The notes under the pieces are model-generated. The model saw only the letters and a program-made list of their open reading frames with translations, ran no database searches and had not been told where the DNA came from. Below are positions 53,601 to 62,726 of a stretch of 64,000 nt of DNA, in pieces. Source of the DNA: DQWO01 sp964478545 (lineage in GTDB: Bacteria > Desulfobacterota > Anaeroferrophillalia > Anaeroferrophillales > Anaeroferrophillaceae); assembly GCA_964478545.1 (NCBI GenBank), contig CAYZIS010000010.1:18289-82288 (forward strand), in the 5' to 3' direction. The position numbers were made by a program, and so were the translations under genes. Within the stretch, counting starts at the first letter, position 1. Every line of letters starts with the position of its first letter.

Positions 53601-53735
53601 GTTGGTATTTACCGTTAAACGTAGCTGACAAGGCCATTACAGTCGGCTGCCAAAAAACTTTGCTGTAAGGTACCGAAGGGTTATATCGGTCGTTATCTGG
53701 CTTATGATGTTTAAAAAGAGCAGATTGGTGCTACA

Positions 53736-54263
53736 ATGTTGAAATCAAAGATACCGTCAATGAATGATCAGGAGGGTTCAACTGTTCCTACTGGCCTGCC
53801 TCCCGTAATTGATGCCCATGTCCATATTTTTCCGGGCAGCATTTTTTCTGCAATCCGGAAATGGTTTGATAGAAATGCCTGGCAGATCAGATATCAGTTA
53901 ACCTCCACCGAGATATTTGAGTTTTTGCTCTCACATGGCGTAAAGCATATCATTGCACTGCAATATGCCCATAAGCCGGGGATTGCGAGACAACTGAATC
54001 AGTATATGGCTGAAAAATGCAGTGAATACAGCCATCGGGTTACCGGTATGACCACTGTATTCCCCGGTGAGGACAATGCCGAAAATATTTTGCAGGAAGC
54101 CTTTGATTCCAGCCTTAAAGGGGTAAAAAGGAATAATACCATTAATGGAGAAAAATATTTTTCAAACTTTATAGTAGAAATAAGAGATGAAGATCATGAT
54201 TTGGTTGCGCGAGTAAAGAAAAAGATCTATGTACGAAGAAAACAGCATGCGTTAAAGAATTGA
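53736..54263 (+). pseudogene. Amidohydrolase_2-type hydrolase, truncated
   Basis: The first about 130 residues match metal-dependent TIM-barrel amidohydrolases: VIDAHVHIFPGSIF with the H-x-H metal motif, the FEFLLSHGVKHIIALQYAHK strand and TGMTTVFPGEDN. Resemblance ends at LKGVK (about 54128). The remaining 45 residues (NNTINGEKYFSNFIVEIRDE onward) look foreign. A full enzyme is about 300 residues and needs further His and Asp ligands, so this copy is inactive. Confidence 0.65.
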
Positions 54264-54508
54264 GCTACCCACTCTTTTGACACCTTGAGAATAGCAATAA
54301 GCTCTAATTATTGTTGAGAGGCCTCAAGTTGCTACTTGAGAGCAATTCGGCTGTCTTTTTTTGTAAACGCCAAGCCGAACGAAGATGGACGCTGCGTCAA
54401 AAAAAACAAAACTTTTTTAACTGCTGCACTTACAACTTGAATCTAAACAATATGTTTCAGGATGATTTTTAAATTTTAAGTTACGATCACAACAAAATGG
54501 AGATGACA

Positions 54509-54856
54509 ATGACTAAAATGGTTATATTTGCTTTTCGCGGTGACCCTATCTGTTTTGTCCATGTTCTTCTGAATGGTCTCGATATGGCGGCCAAGGGTAT
54601 GGAGGGGAAAATTATTATCGAGGGTGATGCGGTTAAATTAGTGCCTGAAATGGCAGCTCCGGGTCATTTTCTCAACCAACTTTATCTTAAAGCTAAAGAG
54701 CAGGGTTTGATTGTTGGTGCTTGTCGGGCCTGTTCGACTAAACTCGGAGTTGCATCAGCGGTTGAAGCCGAAGGTGTTTCTCTGATTGGAGAAATGTCTG
54801 GACATCCATCGATGTCAGCCTATATTGAAGAAGGTTATAAAGTTATTACATTCTGA
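54509..54856 (+). CDS. DsrE/DsrF-like sulfur-relay protein
   Basis: 115 residues from the ATG at 54509, with GGAG 6 bases upstream. DsrE fold: MVIFAFRGDPICFVHVLLNG, a central Cys pair in IVGACRACSTKLGV, and a C-terminal GHPSMSAYIEEGYKVITF. DsrE-like proteins carry persulfide sulfur. It may relate to the YedE pair at 61.4 kb, but they are not adjacent. Confidence 0.8.
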   Translation: MTKMVIFAFRGDPICFVHVLLNGLDMAAKGMEGKIIIEGDAVKLVPEMAAPGHFLNQLYLKAKEQGLIVGACRACSTKLGVASAVEAEGVSLIGEMSGHPSMSAYIEEGYKVITF

Positions 54857-54962
54857 ATGTTTTGCTTGATATTTAGGAAACCATACTGTGTGGGACACAC
54901 CTCATTTCACGTCAATAAGTAAATTTTTTATAGCTGACTGACAAGAATACAGGAAACCATCA

Positions 54963-55355
54963 GTGAAAATACTGGGCATATCCGGCAGCCCGAGGAACAA
55001 TGAACAATCCGGTGTGTACCACCTGGTAAAAACTGTTCTGGAAAATACCGGCTGCGACTATAACCTAATTTCCCTTGCCGGCCGGCAGATTTCCGGCTGC
55101 ATCGCCTGCCTGGGATGCGCCAGTGACAATATCTGCAAAATCAATGATGACCTGGCCCCTTTAAGGGAAGCGGTTATCATCTTCAAAACTTTACAATTGT
55201 ACAACTTACGGCTACTGCCGACACGGAGTAACAAAGCTCAGCCAGTTTACGGATTTCGGCCATTGAAGGTTTTTCGAGGGGAAACTCAGCGATCAGTAAT
55301 ACTGCGGACGAAGATTAAAAAATCACTGAACACGATACATTATACTGAAGCTTGA
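54963..55355 (+). pseudogene. NAD(P)H-dependent FMN reductase-like protein, truncated
   Basis: GTG start followed by MKILGISGSPRNNEQSG (phosphate-binding loop of flavodoxin-like reductases) and ISGCIACLGCASDNICKIND, a Cys-rich segment of the iron-sulfur flavoprotein subgroup. Similarity ends at PLREAVI (about residue 71); the other 59 residues are unrelated. The flavin-binding middle is missing, so it is a broken gene. Confidence 0.65.
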
Positions 55356-55378
55356 CAATACCAGGAGAGGGAAACAGC

Positions 55379-55960
55379 ATGAAAGATAAAATTCCAACCC
55401 GTGATGAGGCGCTAAAACTTCTTCATGAATATAACAAAAGTGACAGCCTGTGCAAACATGCCTATGCTGTAGAGGGAGTTATGCGTTATCTCGCCAGGAA
55501 AAATAAAGAGGATGAAGATAAGTGGGGAATAATAGGCCTTATTCATGATCTTGATTACGAAAGATATCCAGATCAGCATTGTACCAAGACAAAAGAAATC
55601 CTTGAAAAACATGGCTGGCCAAAAGAATATATCCGGGCCGTCGTTGCCCACGGATGGGGAATATGCTCAGATGTTGAGCCTGAAAACACCTTGGAGAAAA
55701 CACTTTATGCCATCGATGAATTAACGGGACTTATCGCGGCCAATGCCATGGTTAGGCCATCAAAGAGTGTCATGGATATGACCGTAAAATCCGTTAAAAA
55801 AAAATGGAAATCACCTTCGTTCGCTGCCGGCGTAGACAGATCTATCATCCAGAAAGGCGCTGAGATGCTGGGTGTAGAGATTGGGGAACTTATTGAAGAT
55901 ACCATAATGGGGATGCGAGAAGTAGCTGAAGAAATAGGGCTAAAAGAAAACACAATTTGA
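55379..55960 (+). CDS. HD-domain phosphohydrolase-like protein
   Basis: 193 residues from ATG 55379 (AGGAGAGG upstream). HD motif: the first His is in CKHAYAVEGVMRYLA, the HD pair in GLIHDLDYERYPDQHC, then AVVAHGWG, and YAIDELTGLIAANAMVRPSK with the last Asp. This subgroup occurs as stand-alone hydrolases of unknown substrate. The gene appears complete, in contrast to its neighbours. Confidence 0.88.
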   Translation: MKDKIPTRDEALKLLHEYNKSDSLCKHAYAVEGVMRYLARKNKEDEDKWGIIGLIHDLDYERYPDQHCTKTKEILEKHGWPKEYIRAVVAHGWGICSDVEPENTLEKTLYAIDELTGLIAANAMVRPSKSVMDMTVKSVKKKWKSPSFAAGVDRSIIQKGAEMLGVEIGELIEDTIMGMREVAEEIGLKENTI

Positions 55961-56060
55961 CCAAAGAACTTACTACATAATTAATACGGTGATCCCCATT
56001 GTTTGCGGCCTGAGCATAAGATAAGCTCTGTAAGTTTTTCAACCTTAGCCATGAGACCAC

Positions 56061-56312
56061 ATGAAAACTTGGTCCGTTTACATTTTACGCTGCAGTGATA
56101 ATACACTTTATACCGGCATCACCAACAACCTGGGCAAGAGAATTAAATCCCATTCCAGTGGCCAGGGATCAAAGTATACCAGGTCACGACTACCAGTAGA
56201 GTTGGTTTACCAAGAGCAGGCAGAAAATCGCAGCGAAGCCACCAGACGCGAGTTGGAAATCAAAGGATTGTCGCGAGGGGATAAAATGAAGATAATTGGT
56301 TGTCGAAAATAA
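56061..56312 (+). CDS. GIY-YIG nuclease-family protein (UPF0213 type)
   Basis: 83 residues. VYILRCSDNTLYTGITNNLG keeps the GIY-YIG elements, with the Arg in KRIKSH and the catalytic-like Glu in ATRRELEIKGLSR. It is the short YhbQ-like form. The stop overlaps the start of the following Fic fragment (TAAATG). Confidence 0.88.
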   Translation: MKTWSVYILRCSDNTLYTGITNNLGKRIKSHSSGQGSKYTRSRLPVELVYQEQAENRSEATRRELEIKGLSRGDKMKIIGCRK

Positions 56313-56447
56313 ATGAACAAAGAAGGACGATACTCAACTTCCGGGCTGATCGAAGATCAATCTGAGCCAGGCTCAAATGGTCAGGTTCTGAAAAATCTGC
56401 TGGGGATCACAACCCAGGCAGAGATGGAACGGATTGAAACAGTGTAA
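56313..56447 (+). pseudogene. Fic-family N-terminal fragment A
   Basis: 44 codons, MNKEGRYSTSGLIEDQSEPG then QVLKNLLGITTQAEMERIET, the opening of cell-filamentation-type Fic/DOC proteins, cut off by TAA before any catalytic motif. A relic. Confidence 0.55.
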
Positions 56448-56587
56448 AGCAGAAATTGATGTACTGCATAACAAAATGCGTGATATTTGGAAATTTATAT
56501 CAGCTTGGGTGCAATCAATAAAACCAGGGTGGGAAAGGCTTTGACATAAACACGCAGTTTCATCCACTTTTTACAATCACTAACAAT

Positions 56588-57081
56588 ATGACTGCTGCCA
56601 TCACCCAAATTGAACGGGCACGGGGATTTTTGGAAGCGGCAAAACTCTCTGATGCTGGATACGGAACATGGGTAACCAGGCATTAATCCTTGAAACACAT
56701 CATACTACCCATATCGAAGGAACCAATTTAAGTTTAGAGCAAGCTGAACGTTTGTGGAAAGGTGAAGTTGTACCAGAGGCCGATCTTAACGATGCGCGGG
56801 AACTGCTGAATTACCGTTCGGCTTTTGAGTTCGTCTCTGAATGCCTGGATAGTGGCGACCCCATTACTGAAAGCATGATCCGTGAAATCCATCATCGACT
56901 GGTGAAAAAAGTTCGAGGTAGTAAAACGGCTCCTGGAGAATACCGAAAAATCCAAAACTATATTGTTAATTCTGCAACCAAAGAGATTATTTACACACCG
57001 CCTGCAGCCATGGAGGTACCAATCATGACGTCTGAACTGGTAAAATGGCTGAATTACAATCTAGTGTCACCGACGGTCTGA
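56588..57081 (+). pseudogene. Fic-family AMPylator remnant B, frameshifted and truncated
   Basis: The frame at 56588 reads MTAAITQIERARGFLEAAKL; near 56665 the frame changes and continues HTTHIEGTNLSLEQAERLW, LNYRSAFEFVSECLDSG and PGEYRKIQNYIVN, the N-terminal half of a Fic protein. It ends at LVKWLNYNL, just before the catalytic HPFxxGNGR should begin. Both frameshift and truncation make it inactive. Confidence 0.7.
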
Positions 57082-57106
57082 AACTGCATTATTCATAGCA
57101 GTGTGA

Positions 57107-57388
57107 AAATGTAACATTGGAACCGAAAATATTTTTAATGGTAAAAACACCAAAGAAGCCAGGAAAACTTGTCCTCGAGTTCTTTGGAAAATAGCCTCAG
57201 GGAAATTAGATCAACTTGATTCAATCAAAGATTTGGCGGAGCTACACATCCCACCCGGAAATAAGTTGGAATCATTATCGGGAAATAGAAAAGGGGAATG
57301 CAGTATACGCATCAATGAACAATACAGGATCTGCTTTGAATGGTCCGATGGAAATCCAAGACAAGTAGAAATAACGGATTATCACTGA
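57107..57388 (+). pseudogene. HigB-type (RelE superfamily) toxin, start damaged
   Basis: The frame encodes IFNGKNTKEARKTCPRVLW, HIPPGNKLESLSGNRKGECS, IRINEQYRICFEW and VEITDYH-stop, an almost complete HigB toxin. A TGA lies at 57104-57106, where the start should be, and no start codon occurs in frame before the conserved region. It is probably a frameshifted relic, although initiation at a rare ATT codon cannot be excluded. The intact antitoxin gene follows after 18 bases. Confidence 0.65.
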
Positions 57389-57406
57389 AGATAAACAGGT
57401 AATATT

Positions 57407-57721
57407 ATGGTTCGGATACCAACACATAGGAAACCGACACACCCGGGAGAAATACTGCTTGAAAAGTTTTTGCTTCCCATGGGCATAACCCAAAGAGAAT
57501 TATCAAGAGCTACTCATGTCCCTTACCAGCGAGTCAATGAAATAGTCAATAAAAGGCGGGAAGTTTCGCCCAGCACCGCCCTACGCCTGGCAATATTTTT
57601 TGGAATGTCAGAAGATTTTTGGCTAAGCTTGCAACTCAGATGGGATTTGTACAGAGCAAAACAAGCCGATGCCAGGGAACTAATATGTAATACCATTTTA
57701 GTTATAAGGTTTTTACTATGA
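57407..57721 (+). CDS. higA: HigA-type antitoxin (XRE family)
   Basis: 104 residues. RKPTHPGEILLEKFLLPMGI is the HigA hallmark; the HTH follows (TQRELSRATHVPYQRVNEIV), then FGMSEDFWLSLQLRWDLYRA. The last 15 residues (CNTILVIRFLL end) differ from typical HigA. Neutralises HigB and represses the operon; with HigB damaged it may be an orphan. Confidence 0.82.
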   Translation: MVRIPTHRKPTHPGEILLEKFLLPMGITQRELSRATHVPYQRVNEIVNKRREVSPSTALRLAIFFGMSEDFWLSLQLRWDLYRAKQADARELICNTILVIRFLL

Positions 57722-57784
57722 AGGTTAGGTTTTCTGACTGGCAGGAAGGTTAAGGTTGCCAAAGGCAGGTAGCCCCGCTGACGC

Positions 57785-57813
57785 TTGACTTGAATACTAT
57801 TGTATATTATATG
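57785..57813 (+). promoter_or_regulatory. Candidate sigma70-type promoter for the hybrid kinase
   Basis: TTGACT, 17-base spacer, TATATG, about 220 bases upstream of the histidine kinase start. The remainder of the 57722-58030 gap shows no gene. Confidence 0.4.
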
Positions 57814-58030
57814 CAGAAACCCATGCGTGGTTGAAATCAGGACTGCCAGATAGGTAAGGGGCTGAGATGAGAAAATTCTGCATCTGCTTCTGCTATAGAA
57901 GGTCAAACTACTTTGAAACAGTGTGGTGACTATTTTTTTCAATGATAACAATAGCGATAGCCATAAGCTAGAGGTGTCCACCTAGCACACAATATAAACG
58001 GATATTAACCCAGTCATTGAGAGGTAAACC

Positions 58031-59908
58031 ATGGATTGGCACGCCATTTTCAATGCTATCGATTCTCCGGCAATGATTCTCGACCTTCAACAGCGCATTC
58101 TTGAAGTTAATGAGAAAACGATAGAAATAACCGGTCTTTCAGCTGAAGAACTGATCGGCCGTCATTGCTATGAAGTCTTCCATGGCCAGCAGCGGCCTCC
58201 CCAAAATTGCCCCTTTCAAGCCCTGATCTCCACTAAAAAGCCCCAATCTGCCACCATGGCGATTGAAGTTTTTGGGAAGGTTTACATGGTTTTCATCTCC
58301 CCTCTCTTTGATGACAATGGGGAAATTGAAAAAATTCTGCATATCGCTCGTGATGTCACTGAGCAGCATCGAGCGAAAGAAGCTCTGAGGAAAAGTGAGG
58401 AAAAATTCCGCACAGTGGCAGACTTTACCTTTGACTGGGAATACTGGACTGACCCTGACAATAAGTTTATTTATGTCTCCCCTTCAGCGGAACGCATTAC
58501 CGGGTACACGACAAAGGAATTTCACGATGATCCCGGTCTTATGCTGAGAATCATCCATCCTGATGACCGGAATGGTTTTATCAATTACCAGCACCGGCAA
58601 TTGGATGGTGGTAAAGTAAGTCCTTTGAGATTTCGTCTTATCACTAAATCAGGTGAAGAACGCTGGATAAGCCATGTCTGCCGGCAGGTCTATGCTGAAG
58701 ACAGGAAATTCCTGGGTATCAGGAGCAGCAATCGCGATATAACGGAACAGAAAAAAGCTGAAACGGCGAAAGTTACGTTACAGGCCAAGCTGATGCAGGC
58801 CCGCAAGATGGAAGCCATTGCCACATTGGCCGGTGGGGTGGCCCACGATTTCAATAACGCCCTGACCGTTGTCATCGGCAATATTGAACTGCTAAAAATA
58901 AACCCCTCCAGCCATAACATAGAAAGCTGTGTGCAGACACTCGAGAAAGCCGCCTTACGGATGACAGACCTGACAAAACAGCTGCTAGCCTACGCTCGCG
59001 GGGGGAGATACGAGATAAAAAAAATCAACCTGCAGCAGTTTATCAAACAAACAATTCAGGAGGTACGCTGCGGCGTTGACCGGAACTTTGAAGTGGTAAG
59101 CAACCTGGATTGCCGGGAAAGCCTGATCATGACCGACAGCAACCAGTTGCGGATGCTCTTTAACGCCATCACCACCAACGCCATCGAGGCAGTGACTGAT
59201 CAGGGTAGAATTGAAATCTCCTGCAGTGAGCAGAAATTGACTGAAGAATTTATCCGCAGCCACCCCGGCTCCGAATATGGGTCCTACGTTTGTTTTTCCG
59301 TAAAGGACAACGGATGCGGCATGGATGAAGAAACACTTGGAAAAATTTTTGAACCTTTTTATTCCACCAAATTTGCCGGCCGGGGGCTGGGGATGGCAGC
59401 TGTGTATGGTATCGTCAAAAATAATGGCGGCTATATATCTGTTGATTCAAAACCGGGGAAGGGCACCCTGGTGGAGGTCTATCTTCCCCTGTTTCTCCCG
59501 GGACCGGCGGCAATTGCCAAAACCGCTGAACCAGCTGAGAAATTGACCATTTTGCTGATTGAGGATGAAGAAACGCTCCATGTGGTGGAAAAAAGGCTGT
59601 TGGAAACGTTGGGCTATGACGTCTTAACCGTCAAAAACGGGCGGGAAGCCTTGCATCTGTTGAAGGACTACCACGGAACTATTGATCTGGTCATGATGGA
59701 TGTCCACCTGCCGGACATCACTGCTGATATTCTCTACCTGAAGTTGATCGAAGCTCGCCCGGTGATGAAAGTGCTCATCTGCAGTGGCTCGGCATTGGAG
59801 TGGACGGCCCAGAAGGCATTAAATGCCGGTGCCGAGGGATTTATTGAAAAACCATTTTCCCTGCAAAAATTGAACGAAGCATTGTTGAAGGTTATACACA
59901 TGCATTGA
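58031..59908 (+). CDS. PAS-PAS hybrid sensor histidine kinase with receiver domain
   Basis: 625 residues, no membrane segment, so cytoplasmic. PAS1 at about 1-115 (includes Cys46 and Cys60, possible redox or cluster ligands), PAS2/PAC at about 122-240, HisKA of the GGVAHDFNN type with His272, HATPase motifs DNGCGM and GRGLGMAAVYGIV, and a C-terminal receiver (about 505-622) with Asp557 in MMDVHLPD. GAGAGG precedes the ATG. No dedicated output regulator is adjacent, so the phosphate target is unknown. Confidence 0.9.
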   Translation: MDWHAIFNAIDSPAMILDLQQRILEVNEKTIEITGLSAEELIGRHCYEVFHGQQRPPQNCPFQALISTKKPQSATMAIEVFGKVYMVFISPLFDDNGEIEKILHIARDVTEQHRAKEALRKSEEKFRTVADFTFDWEYWTDPDNKFIYVSPSAERITGYTTKEFHDDPGLMLRIIHPDDRNGFINYQHRQLDGGKVSPLRFRLITKSGEERWISHVCRQVYAEDRKFLGIRSSNRDITEQKKAETAKVTLQAKLMQARKMEAIATLAGGVAHDFNNALTVVIGNIELLKINPSSHNIESCVQTLEKAALRMTDLTKQLLAYARGGRYEIKKINLQQFIKQTIQEVRCGVDRNFEVVSNLDCRESLIMTDSNQLRMLFNAITTNAIEAVTDQGRIEISCSEQKLTEEFIRSHPGSEYGSYVCFSVKDNGCGMDEETLGKIFEPFYSTKFAGRGLGMAAVYGIVKNNGGYISVDSKPGKGTLVEVYLPLFLPGPAAIAKTAEPAEKLTILLIEDEETLHVVEKRLLETLGYDVLTVKNGREALHLLKDYHGTIDLVMMDVHLPDITADILYLKLIEARPVMKVLICSGSALEWTAQKALNAGAEGFIEKPFSLQKLNEALLKVIHMH

Positions 59909-60105
59909 ACTCTCAGCACGTGTTGACTGAATAGCCTGAATGGCCAGGTTGCCAGGACTAAGCTCAAAAAACCTCAAATGCCAATTGACGCTTTTCAGAA
60001 CCATCGTTAACGCGGGAACAGATTGTCTATGCTGCCTTTTGGGGTCTTTTTTCGCTCTACTGGCTACCAGAGGCACGCCCGATTATCTTGCTGTTTTACC
60101 TGGCT

Positions 60106-60183
60106 CCCTTCAGCCATGGCATCTGTCCAGAATGTGCCAAAAAGCTTTATCCGAATTTTTATTCATGTGATAAAAACAAATGA
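60106..60183 (+). pseudogene. C-terminal relic of a signalling protein (Cys-rich tail)
   Basis: The frame reads APFSHGICPECAKKLYPNFY before a TGA at 60181-60183. This tail with its C-x-x-C is a common ending of PAS or receiver-containing sensor proteins of Desulfobacterota. No frame leads into it, so it is the remnant of another sensor gene. Confidence 0.45.
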
Positions 60184-60195
60184 TTATAAGGAGCA

Positions 60196-60394
60196 GAACT
60201 GGATGCCATCGGTGTTGATCCAGGCTACCAGTATAAGGGTATAGGCAAATACTGAATTTATGAATCACTTGAAAACAATCAGCGTCCAGAAGATAAATAC
60301 CCTGATCGACTGGAATGATTCCAAACTGATACATTTCTTTAGCGCAAACAAATTTACCCCCTCCCAAACCATCAACTTGAAACGAAGCCTTTGA
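60196..60394 (+). pseudogene. GNAT acetyltransferase relic, frameshifted
   Basis: ELDAIGVDPGYQYKGIGKY gives the acetyl-CoA-binding loop (Q-x-x-G-x-G/A), then a stop and frame change, then VQKINTLIDWNDSKLIHFFS and NKFTPSQTINLKRSL, the end of a GNAT protein. The N-terminal half is missing. Confidence 0.6.
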
Positions 60395-60542
60395 TCTGAG
60401 GAATTAATGGCATAACAAATGACGGAAATATTGTTTACTCCTGAAAAATATGCTAATAGCGGAATATGTCAAATCACTGATTCTCTAATATTTTAAAAGA
60501 CATCTATTAATCCCCGGATGCCACAAACTTCAGGACGCCACC

Positions 60543-61325
60543 ATGAAGATAAACTGGCAAGATACTTATGCGGCCATCTGGCGCCCTTACAAGAAGCATC
60601 TACATCCGGTTCAGGTCATTGATCCGGTCACCCTGGATTCTTTAATTGGTATCGAGCGTCAGAAAAAGCAGCTTATTGAAAACACGAACCGTTTTATCCA
60701 GCAGCAACCCGCCAACAATGCGCTGCTCTGGGGTGCATGTGGAACAGGAAAATCTTCTTTGATCAAGGCCATATTGAACCATTCCCATCCTCAGGGATTG
60801 CGGCTGATCGAAATCTACAAAGATGATCTGACTATTATGCCGGAGATCGTTGATGAAATTCGCAACCTTACCTATCGATTTATTATCTTTCTGGATGATT
60901 TCTCTTTTGAAGAAAATGACAATTCCTACGTACCCCTGAAGAGCGTCCTTGAAGGCAGTATCGAACAGCCCCCGGAAAATGTACTGATTTATGCCACCTC
61001 AAATCGTCGCCACCTGCTGCCCGAATACCTGCAAGACAATTTGGACAGCAGGCTGGTTGATGGGGAGCTACATTACGCGGATGCGATTGAAGAACGAATT
61101 TCCCTTTCAGATCGATTCGGTCTCTGGATCTCTTTTCACCAAACCAACCTACAGCACTATTTGCAAATCATCGACAGTTATTTCCCGCATTATGGAGGCA
61201 ACCGTGAACAACTTCACGAAGCGGCAAGGCTTTTTTCCATAAGCAGAGCCGCACGTAGCGGCAGAACCGCGAAACAATTTTATAATCAATATCTGGATAA
61301 TGATGAAGAACTGTCTGGAAATTAA
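60543..61325 (+). CDS. DUF815 AAA-family ATPase
   Basis: 260 residues. Conserved DUF815 features: LIGIERQKKQLIENTNRFI, Walker A GACGTGKSS near 64-72, Walker B FIIFLDDFSFEE near 120-130, and the sensor 1 region IYATSNRRHLLPEYL. The family is a DnaA/RarA-related AAA ATPase of unknown role. No partner gene overlaps. Confidence 0.9.
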   Translation: MKINWQDTYAAIWRPYKKHLHPVQVIDPVTLDSLIGIERQKKQLIENTNRFIQQQPANNALLWGACGTGKSSLIKAILNHSHPQGLRLIEIYKDDLTIMPEIVDEIRNLTYRFIIFLDDFSFEENDNSYVPLKSVLEGSIEQPPENVLIYATSNRRHLLPEYLQDNLDSRLVDGELHYADAIEERISLSDRFGLWISFHQTNLQHYLQIIDSYFPHYGGNREQLHEAARLFSISRAARSGRTAKQFYNQYLDNDEELSGN

Positions 61326-61421
61326 AACTTTTGCCAGGACATAAACCAGTAAGCAGGTGAAACGGCCATTTCCCAGGCGGTCAAAAACCGCTGATTCATT
61401 GAAAGAACAAGGAGGAATAGC

Positions 61422-61964
61422 ATGAAAATGCCAAAATCATGGCGACCATACGTAACCGGTGCTCTGGTGGGTCTGCTGGCAACCCTTTCGGTCCTGGTAT
61501 CCACCCAGACCCTGGGAAAGCCTAAATACCTGGGGGCATCAACAACCTTCGTCAGGGCTGCCGGCTTGATAGAAAAAAATATCAGTGACCGACATGTTGC
61601 CGACAACAGCTATTACCGGGCCAAAAAAGTCAAGGTGGACTGGCAGTTCATGTTTGTCATCGGCATCCTGCTCGGATCTTTTGCCGCCTCAATGAGTGAT
61701 CGAAGCTTCAAAATTGAATCTGTGCCGCCCATCTGGAAGCAACGTTTCGGCAACAAAGTCTCCACCCGAGCCATTGGGGCCTTTCTGGGGGGAATTGTGG
61801 CCATGTTCGGCGCCCGGCTCGCAGGCGGTTGTCCCAGTGGCCACGGGCTCAGCGGCCTGATGCAGCTTTCCGTCAGCGGGTTTCTCTCCATGGCAGGTTT
61901 TTTCGGCATCGGCGTTGTGGTCGCTCACCTGGTTTACCGGTCGGGAAAAGGAGGAAAGTCATGA
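61422..61964 (+). CDS. YeeE/YedE sulfur-transport half-protein A
   Basis: 180 residues, about four membrane helices. The DUF395/YeeE signature GGCPSGHGLSG near 131-141 contains the conserved Cys thought to pass thiosulfate or sulfide through the membrane in TsuA-like channels. The N-terminus begins at a hydrophobic helix (VTGALVGLLATLSVLVSTQT). It overlaps the next gene (ATGA), so the two halves probably form one transporter. Confidence 0.9.
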   Translation: MKMPKSWRPYVTGALVGLLATLSVLVSTQTLGKPKYLGASTTFVRAAGLIEKNISDRHVADNSYYRAKKVKVDWQFMFVIGILLGSFAASMSDRSFKIESVPPIWKQRFGNKVSTRAIGAFLGGIVAMFGARLAGGCPSGHGLSGLMQLSVSGFLSMAGFFGIGVVVAHLVYRSGKGGKS

Positions 61965-62488
61965 ATGAAATAACCCTTGGATTATTCACCGGCATCCTTT
62001 TTGGCATCCTGCTCCAGCAGGGAAGAGTGCTGCGTTTTGAAAAACAGGTAGGAGCCATGCTGCTTACAGACATGACTATCCTCAAATTCATGTTCTCTGC
62101 CATCATCGTCGGGTCCGTCGGCATCAACCTTCTGGCCAGTTTCGGACTGGTCTCTCTAAAAATCAAGGCCACCCACGTAGGAGCCAATCTCATCGGCGGT
62201 TCTCTCTTCGGAGCTGGCTGGGCAGTTATGGGATACTGCCCCGGAACCTCGGTAGGAGCCTTGGGTGAAGGCCGCTGGCATGCGCTTTGGGCAATCCTCG
62301 GCATGCTGGTCGGAGCATCAATCTATGCGGAGATGTACCCTCTGATGAAAAGCACAGTCCTGACGTGGGGAAGCCTGGGTAAAATAACCCTACCCGGAGT
62401 TCTGGGGCTTTCTCCATGGCTAATTATCCCCATTTTTATTGTTGCCCTGCTATTACTGTTCATCCTGTTTGAAAAACTGGAAATCTGA
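61961..62488 (+). CDS. YeeE/YedE sulfur-transport half-protein B
   Basis: 175 residues from ATG 61961 (GGAGG upstream). Membrane protein with the second-half motif AVMGYCPGTSVGALGEG near 87-103, again with a central Cys. With half A it corresponds to one complete YeeE-type channel split into two genes, a frequent arrangement in Desulfobacterota. Confidence 0.9.
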   Translation: MNEITLGLFTGILFGILLQQGRVLRFEKQVGAMLLTDMTILKFMFSAIIVGSVGINLLASFGLVSLKIKATHVGANLIGGSLFGAGWAVMGYCPGTSVGALGEGRWHALWAILGMLVGASIYAEMYPLMKSTVLTWGSLGKITLPGVLGLSPWLIIPIFIVALLLLFILFEKLEI

Positions 62489-62612
62489 AAGTATTTTAAA
62501 AGCTTGTAATAGCCAAGTTTTTCGTTTAGCACTGACCAATGTGGAGATGGAAACTGTGGGATCATTGCCGCCATTCGTCATAACAAACCACAGAAGAAAA
62601 GGAGAAATTATC

Positions 62613-62726
62613 ATGAAAAAAACCATGCGAGGCTATGGAATCAGCAAATATTGCCCCTCAATCCGGCACAGGCCTTCCTTTTCCAAACCTTTTAGAGCTT
62701 TGAGAAAACGGTCGTCGTTCTCATAG
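62613..62726 (+). pseudogene. Truncated gene start running into the mutY-like gene
   Basis: AAAGGAG 7 bases before an ATG that opens MKKTMRGYGISKY. After about seven codons the frame enters the 3' end of the convergent glycosylase gene and has no meaning there. It looks like the head of a lost gene, downstream of the YedE pair and on the same strand. Confidence 0.4.

Larger units (their letters stand above)
59909..60542. other. Intergenic stretch with protein relics
   Basis: About 630 bases with no intact gene. It contains the SHGICPECAKKLYP relic (60106-60183) and the degenerate GNAT gene (60196-60394); the parts 59909-60105 and 60395-60542 show nothing I can name. Confidence 0.5.

Noticed and set aside
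59940..60170. Overlapping 70-85 codon frames on both strands after the hybrid kinase
   Set aside because: No ribosome sites and no protein-like composition apart from the short Cys-rich relic annotated separately.
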